Assembly (NCBI RefSeq): GCF_029203305.1 | Contig: NC_089466.1 | Coordinates: 372,001-436,000, forward strand | DNA: 64,000 nucleotides | Source of the DNA: Yamadazyma tenuis | Lineage: Eukaryota > Ascomycota > Pichiomycetes > Serinales > Debaryomycetaceae | Reading direction: 5' to 3' | In this document: positions 28,490 to 38,311 of the stretch, piece by piece | How positions within the stretch are numbered: the stretch's first letter is position 1 | How the letters are laid out: each line of letters starts with the position of its first letter | Made by a program: the position numbers and the translations under genes | Notes under the pieces: model-generated | What the model was told of the DNA's origin: nothing | The model's database searches: none | Seen by the model: the letters and a program-made list of their open reading frames with translations, nothing else

Positions 28490-31177
28490 TCAAAATCCAA
28501 GATTATTATCGAAAAAGAAGTTAGGCAATTGGTTCATTTGGGAATTGAGCAACGGATCAATAGCCTCATCGGGGAAATCGAAGTTCATTATTGGTGAAGA
28601 TACACTCGATGAAAAGCTCTTCACACCGGGTACAACATCTGCCAATGCTGAATCATCTTGTGCATTATAATAATCGGTTGGATGCATTAGGTTTGCCAAT
28701 GAAGGATTATAACTGGGAGACTTAGATTGATGATCACCATTTCCTGATGACGGCGAATCACCTTCATTCATTGTTGTCTTATTAGGGTTGTTCTTAGCAG
28801 GTGAACTAAGCACCTCAGGAGTTTCAACTCTAATCGTAAACCCTGGTGACCGCTTTTTACTGAACAATTGGGGCTCACATTTTACCAATACAGCAAATTG
28901 CTTATAGTGCAATTCACTCAAGGGAAGTGCTTTCTCGGTCCGACTTTCAATTACTGCTACCACCAACCTAAGAAATAATTTCATAGAAATTACAAAAATC
29001 AGCATGTTGGTCAATCTCTTGCTCTTAATAATTTTCACGTCAAAAAAAGCAGTAGACACTTGATCCAACAAGCCAACATCGCTCAAGGTTTCTGCGTGGA
29101 ATGGATTATTCACACAGTTGGAAAGAAGCATCAAAAACGCAGCAAATGGGAAGAAGGAAATGCGGTTTAAATGCATCAAGTTATCTGTTTGTTCCCTTAT
29201 TTTTAGTGACAAATGTAAAAGGGTTCGAGTACTCCGAAGATGAAGCTTTCGAAATACTGACATCTGGTAAGTATCTGTGCTCCCCTTTATTAAAAATGGC
29301 ACTCTATTAGTTAACATCAAGTGAAGGAAAAACTTGCAATGATTTATTATGATCATGTCCTTAGTTTCAGCGGTAAACTTGTCCAAATTGGGGCAGAACC
29401 CAGGATCATCAAAGAAAGCTGGTTTGAACTCATTAACAAACATATCTGAAATTAAAAACGCATCGGAGTTTAACTCCTCGAGCGTGTTTTGAATACTATT
29501 ACTAGTAGTCAGATCTCCAACCGGAGAGAATAATTTGAAATATGCCTTAGACCGTAATCTGGAAACAACGTAGGTTTGAAAATACCAGATCATTTCAAAA
29601 TTATTCTTACGGTATGCATCGGCAATCATGTAAGGGCCCATTTCTAAGAGAGTTTCATAGCTTTTCTGACTGTTTATTGGACCTGGTAGCAAATCCGAAA
29701 CCCTATAACCTCCCATGTCTTCCACAATAAACTCAACAATGTCAGATGAAAATCTCATAATGTCATCCGAACTTAAAATAGGAGGTTTACCATGACGGAA
29801 ACTGAAATCAATGTCCATTTGCTGACATGCCCACCATAAGTGTTTCCTAACTCTCACTTCATCCGAACTTAAATTGGAGTAACTTGCAGGTCGATGCATT
29901 CCCATGTCTTTGGCATGACGTATTGCTACCGAAAGTAACATATTATCAGCTTCAGGAAGTCCATGAGCTCCAATTGCTGTAGTATGAAGAAGAATTGCTT
30001 GAACTGTCAGGGTACCTTGCCCAATGACTGAAATTCGGTTGTATAAGCACATTGATGCTTCCAAAACCTCATCCAAAAACTTTTCCAATTCATTTGGTCC
30101 ATACCGATCAATTGGTCCATGTACTCTATTATCAGACTCGATGTTTCCCTCACGTTCGTCAAGGCTGGCTCCTATAAATATGTACATTAAGGAGCACAAT
30201 ATCAAAAGCTCTGAAGCAAGCATCTTCTCCTTCTTGTAATATCTGTCAAACAAGACTCGGGTAGATTCTGGAGAAATAAGGTACTCTTCAAACACCATTT
30301 GTGGTTTACAATGCTCCAAAAGGCTAAAAGCTAAGGCTCTGTCCTCTGGAAGAGGCCGTTCCAAAAGTCTGGTTTTATTTTCGGGTGTAATAAGTACAGG
30401 GTCCGTCCATTTGGCTAGAAACTTATTGGACCGCGTGTAAAGGAAGTATGGGAACTTATTGAACTGATCAAGGACTTTCTTTTTAGATGGAGCCAACGAA
30501 CGGCTAATCCACTGTAATGATCGAGGTGAACACACCAGAAAAAATGAATGTGTTTCAAAGAACGTTTGTCTCATATTATAAATCGTATAGCTTTTTCTGT
30601 TACTATTACGCTTACCCTTCCTGGAAAGTTCAGATAGCTTTGAAATAATGCCATACTTATCTGTCGTTTCATGGACGGTTTTGATTTGATGGTGTCCGTT
30701 CTTACCATACTCTGTATCGGCGAAATCGGGTCTTTTCTGGTCATCTTCTTCTTGGTCATTAAGATCAGCTTCATCGGTGTATTCATCTTCTTCGTAATCT
30801 GATGAACCACTTTCGGAGCTATCAGTCGAGTTGTCATTATCCTTCAAGCCTCCCTTTAAGGTGTTCAGCTTAGAACCTGAACCTAAACCAGCCATATAGT
30901 CTAACTTTTCGGACATATCCATCATGAAACCTTCCAATCTTGATAGTTTATGCTCCAAGGTTTTTACGGCTTTGAAAGTACTTGACCGTTTGCTTATCGA
31001 CTTGTCATGATGCAGCTTCTTTCTGAGCTTTTCAATATATACACATTCGGTTTCCTTCAGCTGTTGACAGTTGGAACAAGGATTTGAACCACTACACTTG
31101 ATCTTCTTGCGTCTGCATGTTTCACAAGCAACCCGCGTTCGCTTCATGGAACTATATTCTGGGCTGTTATCACTCAT
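28490..31177 (-). CDS. Zn2Cys6 transcription factor, copy 2 of a tandem triplet
   Basis: An 895-residue paralogue of the downstream gene. The zinc cysteines fall at the same residue numbers (18, 21, 28, 34, 37, 45), and a heptad segment (LEHKLSRLEGFMMDMSEKL) follows the cluster. An acidic Ser/Asp/Glu-rich stretch (about 112-150) comes next. The fungal_trans domain holds RKHLWWACQQMDIDFSFRHGK. The C-terminus ends LPNFFFDNNLGF. It lies head-to-tail with copies 1 and 3, separated by 177 and 128 bp, as expected for tandem duplication followed by strong divergence. The target is unknown. Confidence 0.88.
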   Translation of the reverse strand: MSDNSPEYSSMKRTRVACETCRRKKIKCSGSNPCSNCQQLKETECVYIEKLRKKLHHDKSISKRSSTFKAVKTLEHKLSRLEGFMMDMSEKLDYMAGLGSGSKLNTLKGGLKDNDNSTDSSESGSSDYEEDEYTDEADLNDQEEDDQKRPDFADTEYGKNGHHQIKTVHETTDKYGIISKLSELSRKGKRNSNRKSYTIYNMRQTFFETHSFFLVCSPRSLQWISRSLAPSKKKVLDQFNKFPYFLYTRSNKFLAKWTDPVLITPENKTRLLERPLPEDRALAFSLLEHCKPQMVFEEYLISPESTRVLFDRYYKKEKMLASELLILCSLMYIFIGASLDEREGNIESDNRVHGPIDRYGPNELEKFLDEVLEASMCLYNRISVIGQGTLTVQAILLHTTAIGAHGLPEADNMLLSVAIRHAKDMGMHRPASYSNLSSDEVRVRKHLWWACQQMDIDFSFRHGKPPILSSDDIMRFSSDIVEFIVEDMGGYRVSDLLPGPINSQKSYETLLEMGPYMIADAYRKNNFEMIWYFQTYVVSRLRSKAYFKLFSPVGDLTTSNSIQNTLEELNSDAFLISDMFVNEFKPAFFDDPGFCPNLDKFTAETKDMIIINHCKFFLHLMLTNRVPFLIKGSTDTYQMSVFRKLHLRSTRTLLHLSLKIREQTDNLMHLNRISFFPFAAFLMLLSNCVNNPFHAETLSDVGLLDQVSTAFFDVKIIKSKRLTNMLIFVISMKLFLRLVVAVIESRTEKALPLSELHYKQFAVLVKCEPQLFSKKRSPGFTIRVETPEVLSSPAKNNPNKTTMNEGDSPSSGNGDHQSKSPSYNPSLANLMHPTDYYNAQDDSALADVVPGVKSFSSSVSSPIMNFDFPDEAIDPLLNSQMNQLPNFFFDNNLGF

Positions 31178-31305
31178 GACGAAAGCTAAGATAATTTCTC
31201 GATTTGTGTGCGAAATTGAAAATTAGTTCCGATACCCGCACAGTTTGAACTGTTCTAATCACCTTGAGTTTGAATATACTATAGCTATAGATAAAATCTA
31301 CAAAG

Positions 31306-33807
31306 TCATAAATCGTGGAAGAAATTAGGAAGTCCACTAACGCTTGAGGTAAAGAACTCTTCTGGCTTACGAGGATCCAAAAGGGCCTCTAAGAAGAAAC
31401 TTTTACCTGGTCTTCCTTCATCTTCCAGGTTGATGAGATTCGCTAATGTGGGTTCAAGTCTTTTGTTGTCTGTTCTGGAGTTAGGATTCTGCTTATCATC
31501 TTCAGACGCAAATAACTGAGGATAGTACTCCTCTAAAATGCCAACGTATTTTGATAAAGACAACTCCGTCCCCAAGTCTCTCTTCGATTGACTTGACATC
31601 ACCCGCAATAAAAGTTTCATCATTATTCTGACAATTAAATCACAGAAACAAGCCTTTTGTTCAAATCTGTAGACATTGAAATGGCTATTCACATTCTTGA
31701 AGACACCGTCACTGCAGAAAAAACCCGTAGTGCATTCTTGCAAAATCTTAAAATCATCCATGGCATTTGCTTCGTTTGGATGCAATACGGTATTAGCCAA
31801 AAGCGTCATGAACCCCACGAGTGCAAAATAAATTACAGTCCCTTTCGGGACACTGCGTTTATCGGCGGTATTTAGGCCATTGATGATATGAACGATTGCT
31901 CGGGCACAATCAACTGACCTTGAAAGATGGAGATTGTACCGTTTCACATCTTTCTCTTTACTGGCCATTGAAGCTCTGTGAATAATCAAATAATGTGCCA
32001 AATAGTCTATTCTGAACAACATCATTGTGAAATCCAAGTTGTTTGTTTTGCTACCATTCTGTAGGGCTGGGTTTAATCTATGGTCATCTTTGAAATCTTG
32101 ATATGGTAGCTTGGGTCTAAGACCAGGATCAGCTAATCTGCACAATTCATCTAACTCTTTGCACACATTATCTATGACTCTGTGGAAGTGTTCTTCTGAT
32201 TGGTTTTCCATTTGAGCTTTAGCACTAAATATCAGTTCATATGATCTTCTTTTGATACGGTTCAAGGAAATAAGAAAGTACAGAGAATAAAATTGATAAA
32301 ACTGCTTGTCTCTCACATGTTCGATTGTGTGAGAATTGATAATGTGTTCCTTTACGGTTAAAGGACCAGACAAGGAATCGAATTCGGCATCCAACTGCCT
32401 AAAAGTTGTAACATCATTGGAACTCACCAAACAACTATTTCCAGTCTTATAGCAAACTGAAATGTCAATATATTCACAGTACCACCATAATCTTATGTGC
32501 AAATCATATTGTTCTTGGGATAAAGGAGACGAGTTTCTGTGAACTCGGTGGAGCCCTAGAGCTTGTGCATGTCGTATCAACACAGGAACTATCATGAAAA
32601 CAAGATGATAGTCACAAGCACTGTAGGTCTCTATGTACTCAATCAATATAATCAAAGATTGAACGGTTTCCACTCCTTCACACATGACTGAAACTTTGTC
32701 ATAATACGAAAGTGCTGTATCAAAAAACAATTGCTGAAGTTCATAGAGCTCTTCATCACTGAGCACCAGCAAACGAGTATACATGTGATCCTTCGTGTGA
32801 GACTCCATCCATTTTCTCAAACACAAAGCCAAGACGGTATTCATTATCATTAATTGACTGTATTTGAATGAGTGGCTGGGGTCTTTGTAGTATACTTCAA
32901 ATAGACTCCTGACATTGGAGACATCTATCACATACGTGAATAGAAAGAACTGGTCATGACAAGCATCAAGAACTTCAAAAATAAAGTCTGGGTTCAGCAG
33001 TGGGAAACATCCTCTGCGTTCATGCTTCAAAGCCTGTTGCTTACAATTAGGGTTTATGAGGGCTTCCATAGTATCTCCAATGATATTTCCTAACATCAAG
33101 GAAATCTTCTTCAAAGCTGAGAGGTCTACCGCTCCATGAAATCGCTTTTCCAACCATTGCAAACTGGCATTCGAGAACAAAGAAAAGATACAGTGGTTAC
33201 CAAAGGTTTGGCAAATACTTGAATCAACCTCCTCATCATCAGCTGGATTTCCCTTTGGGATGCTTAATACACTCGGCCAGCTTGTTTCCACACTTTGCAG
33301 AAATACTCCATGCTGAGAACGGCTGTGTGATTGTAACAGACTCACTACTGATGACTTTCTAGATTTGTCTTCATCAGTTTCCTCATCACTAGCAATCAGC
33401 TCATCGCTTTCGGAAACTATTTCACTATGATCAGTACCTATGTAGTCTTCGGTGAATGTTTTCTGGAGCTGTGGTGTAGGTTTCCCATCAAGATGATTAG
33501 AAAGTTTTAATAACACATTCTCCAAAAGGTTTAACCTCTGGTTGATGAGATGAATTTCTTGACGATTATTGGTCTTTCCTTTACCTCTCTTCTTGGGTAT
33601 TCTCATATCTGGATACATACAATCCTTTCCATAGTAAGTGCAGTTAGAACAAGGGCTTTCTCCGTTACATTTACTCTTACGTCTTCGGCAGCTCAAACAT
33701 GCAGTTTTGATTCTTCCGTGTTTATTGATCGAGTCAGACATCAGGTTTTGGTCAAACCCTTTTGTCCCATAGTAGGGATCAGTATTACCATTCTGGGGGT
33801 GTGTCAT
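31306..33807 (-). CDS. Zn2Cys6 transcription factor, copy 3 of a tandem triplet
   Basis: An 833-residue member of the triplet. The zinc cysteines are at 37, 40, 47, 53, 56 and 63, with one residue fewer in the last spacing than in copies 1 and 2. A basic linker (RIPKKRGKGKTNNRQ) and a heptad segment (INQRLNLLENVLLKLSNHL) follow. The middle domain has IRLWWYCEYIDISVCYKTGN, in which the HGKP found in the other two is lost. The C-terminus ends GLPNFFHDL, a shortened form of the shared motif. It is the most diverged copy. It is divergent from NAT1 across a 555-bp spacer with its own CGG/CCG triplets. Confidence 0.87.
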   Translation of the reverse strand: MTHPQNGNTDPYYGTKGFDQNLMSDSINKHGRIKTACLSCRRRKSKCNGESPCSNCTYYGKDCMYPDMRIPKKRGKGKTNNRQEIHLINQRLNLLENVLLKLSNHLDGKPTPQLQKTFTEDYIGTDHSEIVSESDELIASDEETDEDKSRKSSVVSLLQSHSRSQHGVFLQSVETSWPSVLSIPKGNPADDEEVDSSICQTFGNHCIFSLFSNASLQWLEKRFHGAVDLSALKKISLMLGNIIGDTMEALINPNCKQQALKHERRGCFPLLNPDFIFEVLDACHDQFFLFTYVIDVSNVRSLFEVYYKDPSHSFKYSQLMIMNTVLALCLRKWMESHTKDHMYTRLLVLSDEELYELQQLFFDTALSYYDKVSVMCEGVETVQSLIILIEYIETYSACDYHLVFMIVPVLIRHAQALGLHRVHRNSSPLSQEQYDLHIRLWWYCEYIDISVCYKTGNSCLVSSNDVTTFRQLDAEFDSLSGPLTVKEHIINSHTIEHVRDKQFYQFYSLYFLISLNRIKRRSYELIFSAKAQMENQSEEHFHRVIDNVCKELDELCRLADPGLRPKLPYQDFKDDHRLNPALQNGSKTNNLDFTMMLFRIDYLAHYLIIHRASMASKEKDVKRYNLHLSRSVDCARAIVHIINGLNTADKRSVPKGTVIYFALVGFMTLLANTVLHPNEANAMDDFKILQECTTGFFCSDGVFKNVNSHFNVYRFEQKACFCDLIVRIMMKLLLRVMSSQSKRDLGTELSLSKYVGILEEYYPQLFASEDDKQNPNSRTDNKRLEPTLANLINLEDEGRPGKSFFLEALLDPRKPEEFFTSSVSGLPNFFHDL

Positions 33808-34362
33808 CGAAATAATCTCGAAGGGTTCTGGGTATCTTGGCGGTATCAGTATATGAGGGTGTGGAGTTAATGATTATTAGCTGTTGACAATCTCGCGGCG
33901 CGGGAATTTTAAGCTTCCGAGCTCCGGATCAAATAAAGCTGAAAGGGTGGTCATTTAAGTTACAGTTTTGCCACAGCCACGAGATTCCCGACAACTGTAT
34001 TAGATTAACGCATCAGCACACCAATGTTTTATCAGCATAATATCATCTAGAAACCTAAGTTGCCATTAATTGGTATAAAACAGGCTAGTCGAAACCTTGA
34101 TCAGTTACCGGTTGGTACTCCACAAGCGGCTTTCGCACCTTACTACTGTATTCCGAAATTGGCTACCTAGTGTAAAATGGCTGTGTGGTTATACCTAAAT
34201 TCTAGTACCCTAATGAGGTCTTCGGACCACATGACTCCCGAAATTCTACTGGAGTTTTTTGCAGCAAATATTGAGTCGTGCCTCCGTCAATCTTCGCACC
34301 AAAATTTTTCAACTTCAGCGGACTGGTGTGCTCGAACTTAGCACAAATCGAACCCACTAGCC
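33808..34362. other. 555-bp divergent spacer Zn2Cys6 gene 3 / NAT1
   Basis: Contains a GC-rich cluster of CGG/CCG triplets at 33896-33927, including an everted CCG-N5-CGG (33917-33927), within about 120 bp of the regulator start. A TATAAAA lies at 34074-34080, pointing to NAT1. No coding or RNA signal was seen. Confidence 0.55.
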
Positions 34363-36684
34363 ATGGCATCTAAAAGGGCACCAATTCTTGGGAACAAAGA
34401 AGATACCAATTTCAATGAGGCTTTGAAACTATACGATAGCAAGCAATACAAAAAGGCACTCAAACTTGTGGATGCAAATTTGAAGAAAAACTCCAGTCAT
34501 GCCGCGTCGTTGACCTTGAAAGGATGTATCAACTACTACATTGGCAACAAACCTGAAGCAGAGCTGTATATCGTTAAAGGATTGACCAAGGGTGAAAATA
34601 ACTATATTGTGAACCACTTGGCTGGGATTTACTACAGGGCAGTCGAGAATTACACTGATGCTGCCAAATGGTTGAAAGCCGCCATTGATAATGGTTCTCC
34701 AAATAAGCAAATTTTGAGGGACTTATCAAACTTGCAAGTCCACATTAGAGACTACAAGAGCTTAGTCAGCTCTAGGCAAGGATATTTGGAATTCCAGCCT
34801 GGTTACAGGGCCAATTGGACAGGTACTGCTATTGCTCTTCACTTGAACAAGAACTATAAGGGTGCTATTTCCACATTGACCAAAATTGAGTCCATAATTA
34901 AGGAGCACTTACAAGACCAAGACATGTATGAACAGAGCGAATGTCTTTTGTACAAGAATGATATCATTTTTCAAAGTGGTGATGTTCAAAAAGCCTTAGA
35001 GACTTTGGAAGATGATAAACCATTCATCAAAGACATGTTATCGTTTTTGGAATACAAAGCTAAATACTTGATGGTTTTGGGGAGAACTCAGGAATCGTCT
35101 ATTGTTTACAGGCAGTTGATCCAAAGAAATCCAGACAACATTGAGTATTACAAACAATTGGAAATTTGCCTCAATATATTTGAAAAGCCTTTGAGCTCGA
35201 GAATTAAATTGTATGAAAACTTGAATAAGTTTTATCCAAAAGCTGATCCTCCCAAATACTTACCAATGATGTTTATTCCTTCTTCCCATCCCGCTTTTAA
35301 AGAAAAGGCTCAGAATTATATCTTGGGCCAATTGAAAAAAGGTGTCCCAGCTAGTTTTGTTAACATCAAGCCAATTTTGAAGAATCCAAAAAAATTGAAG
35401 ATCATTGAGGAAATAGTGGCGAGTTTCTTTGAAAACGCGTTGTCTAATTACGATCCAACCATCAAGGTCTGGGGTCTCTACTTTCTCAGTCAGCTCTCAC
35501 TCTATCAGAAAGATCTTGCAACTGCTACCAAGTATATTGATACTGCTTTAGAACATTCTCCAACCTTGGTAGAATTATACATTTTGAAAGCTAGAATATT
35601 AAAGCATTACAAGAAATATGAAGCTGCTGCTCAAATTATGGATGAGGGCCGTCAATTGGATTTGCAGGATAGATTCGTTAATTCTAAGGCTACTAAGTAT
35701 TACTTGAGAGCAAATGAAATTGACAAGGCTGTGGATTTGATTTCATTATTTACGAAGTTGGATAAGGATGCCGTAAATGGTTGTAAGGATTTGCATACCA
35801 TGCAAGCGAATTGGTTTATTACCGAAAGTGCCGAAGCTTACAAAAGGCTATACCACCAATACGAGGAAGAATTGGCCAGTATTGAGAAGACACCAGAAAA
35901 TGAAGAGATAATCGGTAGTCTTCATGACAAAATTGAAACATATAAAGGGTTAGCATTGAAGCGTTACACAGCTGTTGTGAAGATTTTTGATATTTTTTTT
36001 AATGATCAGTTTGACTTCCACTTCTACTGTCTAAGACGCGGGACCCCAAGGGACTACATCAAGACATTACAATGGGAAGATACCATTCATTCCACTCCGA
36101 TATATGTTAGAGTTATCAAAGGATTATCTGAGATCTACTTGGAAATCTATAAAGAGCAGCAGCAAAAGAAGGCAGTTGAAGGTGAAGACGACGGAACTAC
36201 AGTCATCAAAAAGAACAACAAAAAGAACAAAAAGGCCAAAGCACAATCTTTAAAAAAGAAAGAATCTTTAATTGCCAAAGTGGAATCTGAAAAGGACGAT
36301 GCCGATCCCTTGGGTACAAAGTTATTGAGTGACTTGGTCAATAATGCTCATGGAAATATCATCGACAACTTACTCAAGTTGTCTCAACCGCTTTTGAACG
36401 AGGCCAAAGATTATCAATTTAACTGGGAGTTATCGTTCAAATTGAATTTGATCAAATCTAAATATGTCTTAAGCTTACAAGCTATTAAGAATTTGAATTC
36501 GATTTTAAGTCTTAGAGGAAGGATCACCTCCAAAATTCCTCAGATAGAGCAATTGGTAACTGAGTTGGGCGAGGCTGTTTCAAAGGATGAATCGGTTAAT
36601 GAGGCAATCAAAAAAGTTGTTAAAATGGGATTGTCTGCTTCTTTGTCTGATTATAAGGAAGCTTACGAGCCATATCTCAATTAA
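34363..36684 (+). CDS. NAT1: NatA auxiliary subunit Nat1 (Naa15)
   Basis: The TPR scaffold that anchors the catalytic subunit Ard1 to the ribosome for co-translational N-terminal acetylation. The 773-residue product is TPR from end to end. Characteristic stretches are NEALKLYDSKQYKKALKLVD, NKQILRDLSNLQ, GYRANWTGTAIALHL, NPDNIEYYKQLE, YILKARILKHYKKY and LQDRFVNSKATKYYLRAN. A lysine-rich linker occurs at about 615-645. S. cerevisiae Nat1 is 854 aa. Codon 68 is CTG at a position where I recall serine in the S. cerevisiae protein, which supports CTG-Ser decoding. Confidence 0.95.
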   Translation: MASKRAPILGNKEDTNFNEALKLYDSKQYKKALKLVDANLKKNSSHAASLTLKGCINYYIGNKPEAELYIVKGLTKGENNYIVNHLAGIYYRAVENYTDAAKWLKAAIDNGSPNKQILRDLSNLQVHIRDYKSLVSSRQGYLEFQPGYRANWTGTAIALHLNKNYKGAISTLTKIESIIKEHLQDQDMYEQSECLLYKNDIIFQSGDVQKALETLEDDKPFIKDMLSFLEYKAKYLMVLGRTQESSIVYRQLIQRNPDNIEYYKQLEICLNIFEKPLSSRIKLYENLNKFYPKADPPKYLPMMFIPSSHPAFKEKAQNYILGQLKKGVPASFVNIKPILKNPKKLKIIEEIVASFFENALSNYDPTIKVWGLYFLSQLSLYQKDLATATKYIDTALEHSPTLVELYILKARILKHYKKYEAAAQIMDEGRQLDLQDRFVNSKATKYYLRANEIDKAVDLISLFTKLDKDAVNGCKDLHTMQANWFITESAEAYKRLYHQYEEELASIEKTPENEEIIGSLHDKIETYKGLALKRYTAVVKIFDIFFNDQFDFHFYCLRRGTPRDYIKTLQWEDTIHSTPIYVRVIKGLSEIYLEIYKEQQQKKAVEGEDDGTTVIKKNNKKNKKAKAQSLKKKESLIAKVESEKDDADPLGTKLLSDLVNNAHGNIIDNLLKLSQPLLNEAKDYQFNWELSFKLNLIKSKYVLSLQAIKNLNSILSLRGRITSKIPQIEQLVTELGEAVSKDESVNEAIKKVVKMGLSASLSDYKEAYEPYLN

Positions 36685-36721
36685 GCGTGTATTTAAAATG
36701 TACATATATTTTTCAAAAGAT

Positions 36722-37348
36722 CTATGACGAAATCCAACTATCAACTTGACTCCTGGCTACGCTACTGGCTAAGTTAAGCGTTTGTTTCCCCAATGGGAAG
36801 TAACTGACGGTATACCAAATTGCACTTAGCAACTGAATAACGGCAAAAATGATTGATAATAAAGTACTCTTCAACCCAACGCTGCACACCAACGTCATCA
36901 TAATACTTGTGATAAACACAATACTGAAAATAATCCTGGTTGACAGGAACAAATGTAATATATAGGCTTTTGTGCCCTGTAAAACTCCAAAACTCACTAG
37001 AAATAGAATGGATCCTAAAGACCACAATAACGCAAACTTTCTTGGTTTCAACGAAAGAATTGGGAACAAAAATATGCATATCAAGTAGCAGCAAACAGAG
37101 CCACCAAAGGTTAATCCGAATATAAGCATTCTATCCCATCTACTCAATTCGAAATATCCTGGCTCAGAGGTCACATAGTTGTCGTCATCCTCCAAATACA
37201 CTGAGTTGTTCCTGAAGGGATTCAACTTCAGCATACGAGTCCTGAAGGAGTTCGGTTGCGTTGGTTCTGTGGCTGGTGGTGGTAATGGTGCCCCATCATC
37301 AGTGGACAATGCTGTGTAATTGCTTCCGAATGACTTAAAGAAGTTCAT
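36722..37348 (-). CDS. SFT2: Sft2-family Golgi membrane protein
   Basis: A four-span membrane protein implicated in endosome-to-Golgi or intra-Golgi vesicle fusion with the t-SNARE Sed5. The 208-residue product has a cytosolic N-terminal region of about 95 residues, the family signature LSRWDRM, then four helices. RKFALLWSLGSILFLVSF, GTKAYILHL and KSTLLSIIFAVIQLLSAIWY match the family. The first ATG is 37348; the frame is open upstream to a TTG. It shares a 76-bp divergent promoter with GET5. Confidence 0.93.
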   Translation of the reverse strand: MNFFKSFGSNYTALSTDDGAPLPPPATEPTQPNSFRTRMLKLNPFRNNSVYLEDDDNYVTSEPGYFELSRWDRMLIFGLTFGGSVCCYLICIFLFPILSLKPRKFALLWSLGSILFLVSFGVLQGTKAYILHLFLSTRIIFSIVFITSIMMTLVCSVGLKSTLLSIIFAVIQLLSAIWYTVSYFPLGKQTLNLASSVARSQVDSWISS

Positions 37349-37424
37349 GGTAAGATTTATTGAGGTGATTGTATTTCTCAACTCCAAAAAGTCTCACACA
37401 TCTCTGGAAGCGAACTTGAATATC
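37349..37424. promoter_or_regulatory. Divergent promoter SFT2 / GET5 (76 bp)
   Basis: Only 76 bp separate the two ATGs, so both leaders must be very short or must overlap the opposite gene. Confidence 0.5.
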
Positions 37425-38042
37425 ATGTCACTAGAAATAGAATCGGATCAAAAACAATTTATATCCTCTTACTTGCAGTTGATAGCACTTTCAGACGAGA
37501 AACCTTTGTCGGCCTTCAATTCCATTGCCGACTATTCGTCTTTAACATCCCTTGGACCTTCCTTACCAATATTTGAAATCCCATTCCCATCCACTGATTC
37601 ATCTATTTCCACCGTTGACTTGAGCTTCAAATCAATAAAACCTCCCTTCAAGTTCCAAACCGAATTGAAAGCCATACCAGAATCTCAAAGTATTTTCAAT
37701 GTTAAATCGTTACTCATTGATTCATTGGCTCTAAATGAAAACAATGTCAAACCCGCTGATATCAAGTTGTTAATCAAGGGGAAAGTCATTCAAGATTCGA
37801 CTCTTTTGTCCTCCTTGGACTCATACGCATTTATGTGCATGGTATCTGTGCCAGTCTCCTCCACCACCAATATACCATCAGTTCCTATTCCTAGCGAAAG
37901 TGCAGACCCTGATGTGGATATATCTGAAGTATGGTCAGTATCCAAAACCGCTTGGAAGAGGATATACGAAGTGCTTAAGACTGACTTGCAAAGTGAAGAA
38001 AAGGCTACAGAGGTCTTGAACAAATTTAAATCAGTGCAATAG
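37425..38042 (+). CDS. MDY2: Get5/Mdy2 ubiquitin-like TRC-complex subunit
   Basis: Works with Get4 and Sgt2 to hand tail-anchored proteins to Get3. The 205-residue product has an N-terminal helical Get4-binding segment. A ubiquitin-like domain occupies about 75-155, with FNVKSLLIDSLALNENNVKP and ADIKLLIKGKVIQDSTLLSS as its typical beta-alpha pattern. After a Ser/Pro linker comes the C-terminal dimerisation domain, with VSKTAWKRIYEVLKT. Length equals that of the yeast protein (212 aa). I choose the ATG at 37425 because the longer frame starts at TTG inside the SFT2 promoter. Confidence 0.85.
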   Translation: MSLEIESDQKQFISSYLQLIALSDEKPLSAFNSIADYSSLTSLGPSLPIFEIPFPSTDSSISTVDLSFKSIKPPFKFQTELKAIPESQSIFNVKSLLIDSLALNENNVKPADIKLLIKGKVIQDSTLLSSLDSYAFMCMVSVPVSSTTNIPSVPIPSESADPDVDISEVWSVSKTAWKRIYEVLKTDLQSEEKATEVLNKFKSVQ

Positions 38043-38075
38043 GTTAACGTAAATTCATTAATAAATAGCTATATT

Positions 38076-38234
38076 TCATTCGTTCTTGGAACTGATGAAC
38101 CTCCTGTAAATGATATCCTTGATTCTTTTGCCCTCTGGAGTATGGGATCTTGTCTCATGCAAATAGTACGCACAGACACCAATTCCCACGCCAATCAAAG
38201 GATCCACCCATCTTGATACCAAGAATTTATACAT
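38076..38234 (-). CDS. NCE101: Nce101-like short membrane protein
   Basis: A 52-residue protein that is easily missed. MYKFLVSRWVDPLIGVGIGV and the following AYYLHE, then PEGKRIKDIIYRRF, line up with S. cerevisiae Nce101 (53 aa: a KFSDPLLAI stretch, YYVYE, then a basic tail), a protein named for non-classical protein export. It has one membrane segment at about residues 10-26, followed by a basic cytosolic tail. The frame is open 17 codons upstream to a TTG but has no other ATG. S. cerevisiae NCE101 has an intron; I see no convincing splice signals here. It sits 33 bp from the GET5 stop. Confidence 0.75.
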   Translation of the reverse strand: MYKFLVSRWVDPLIGVGIGVCAYYLHETRSHTPEGKRIKDIIYRRFISSKNE

Positions 38235-38311
38235 AATTGCCCAAGAGGTTTTCAAGTTTTTTTTTTCGGTTCCCTTGATTCGCAATGAATAGGTTAATTT
38301 GTATTTCTATG

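Noticed and set aside
37349..37424. Overlapping N-terminal extensions of SFT2 and GET5
   Set aside because: Both longer frames begin with TTG; the conserved parts of both proteins begin at or after the chosen ATGs.
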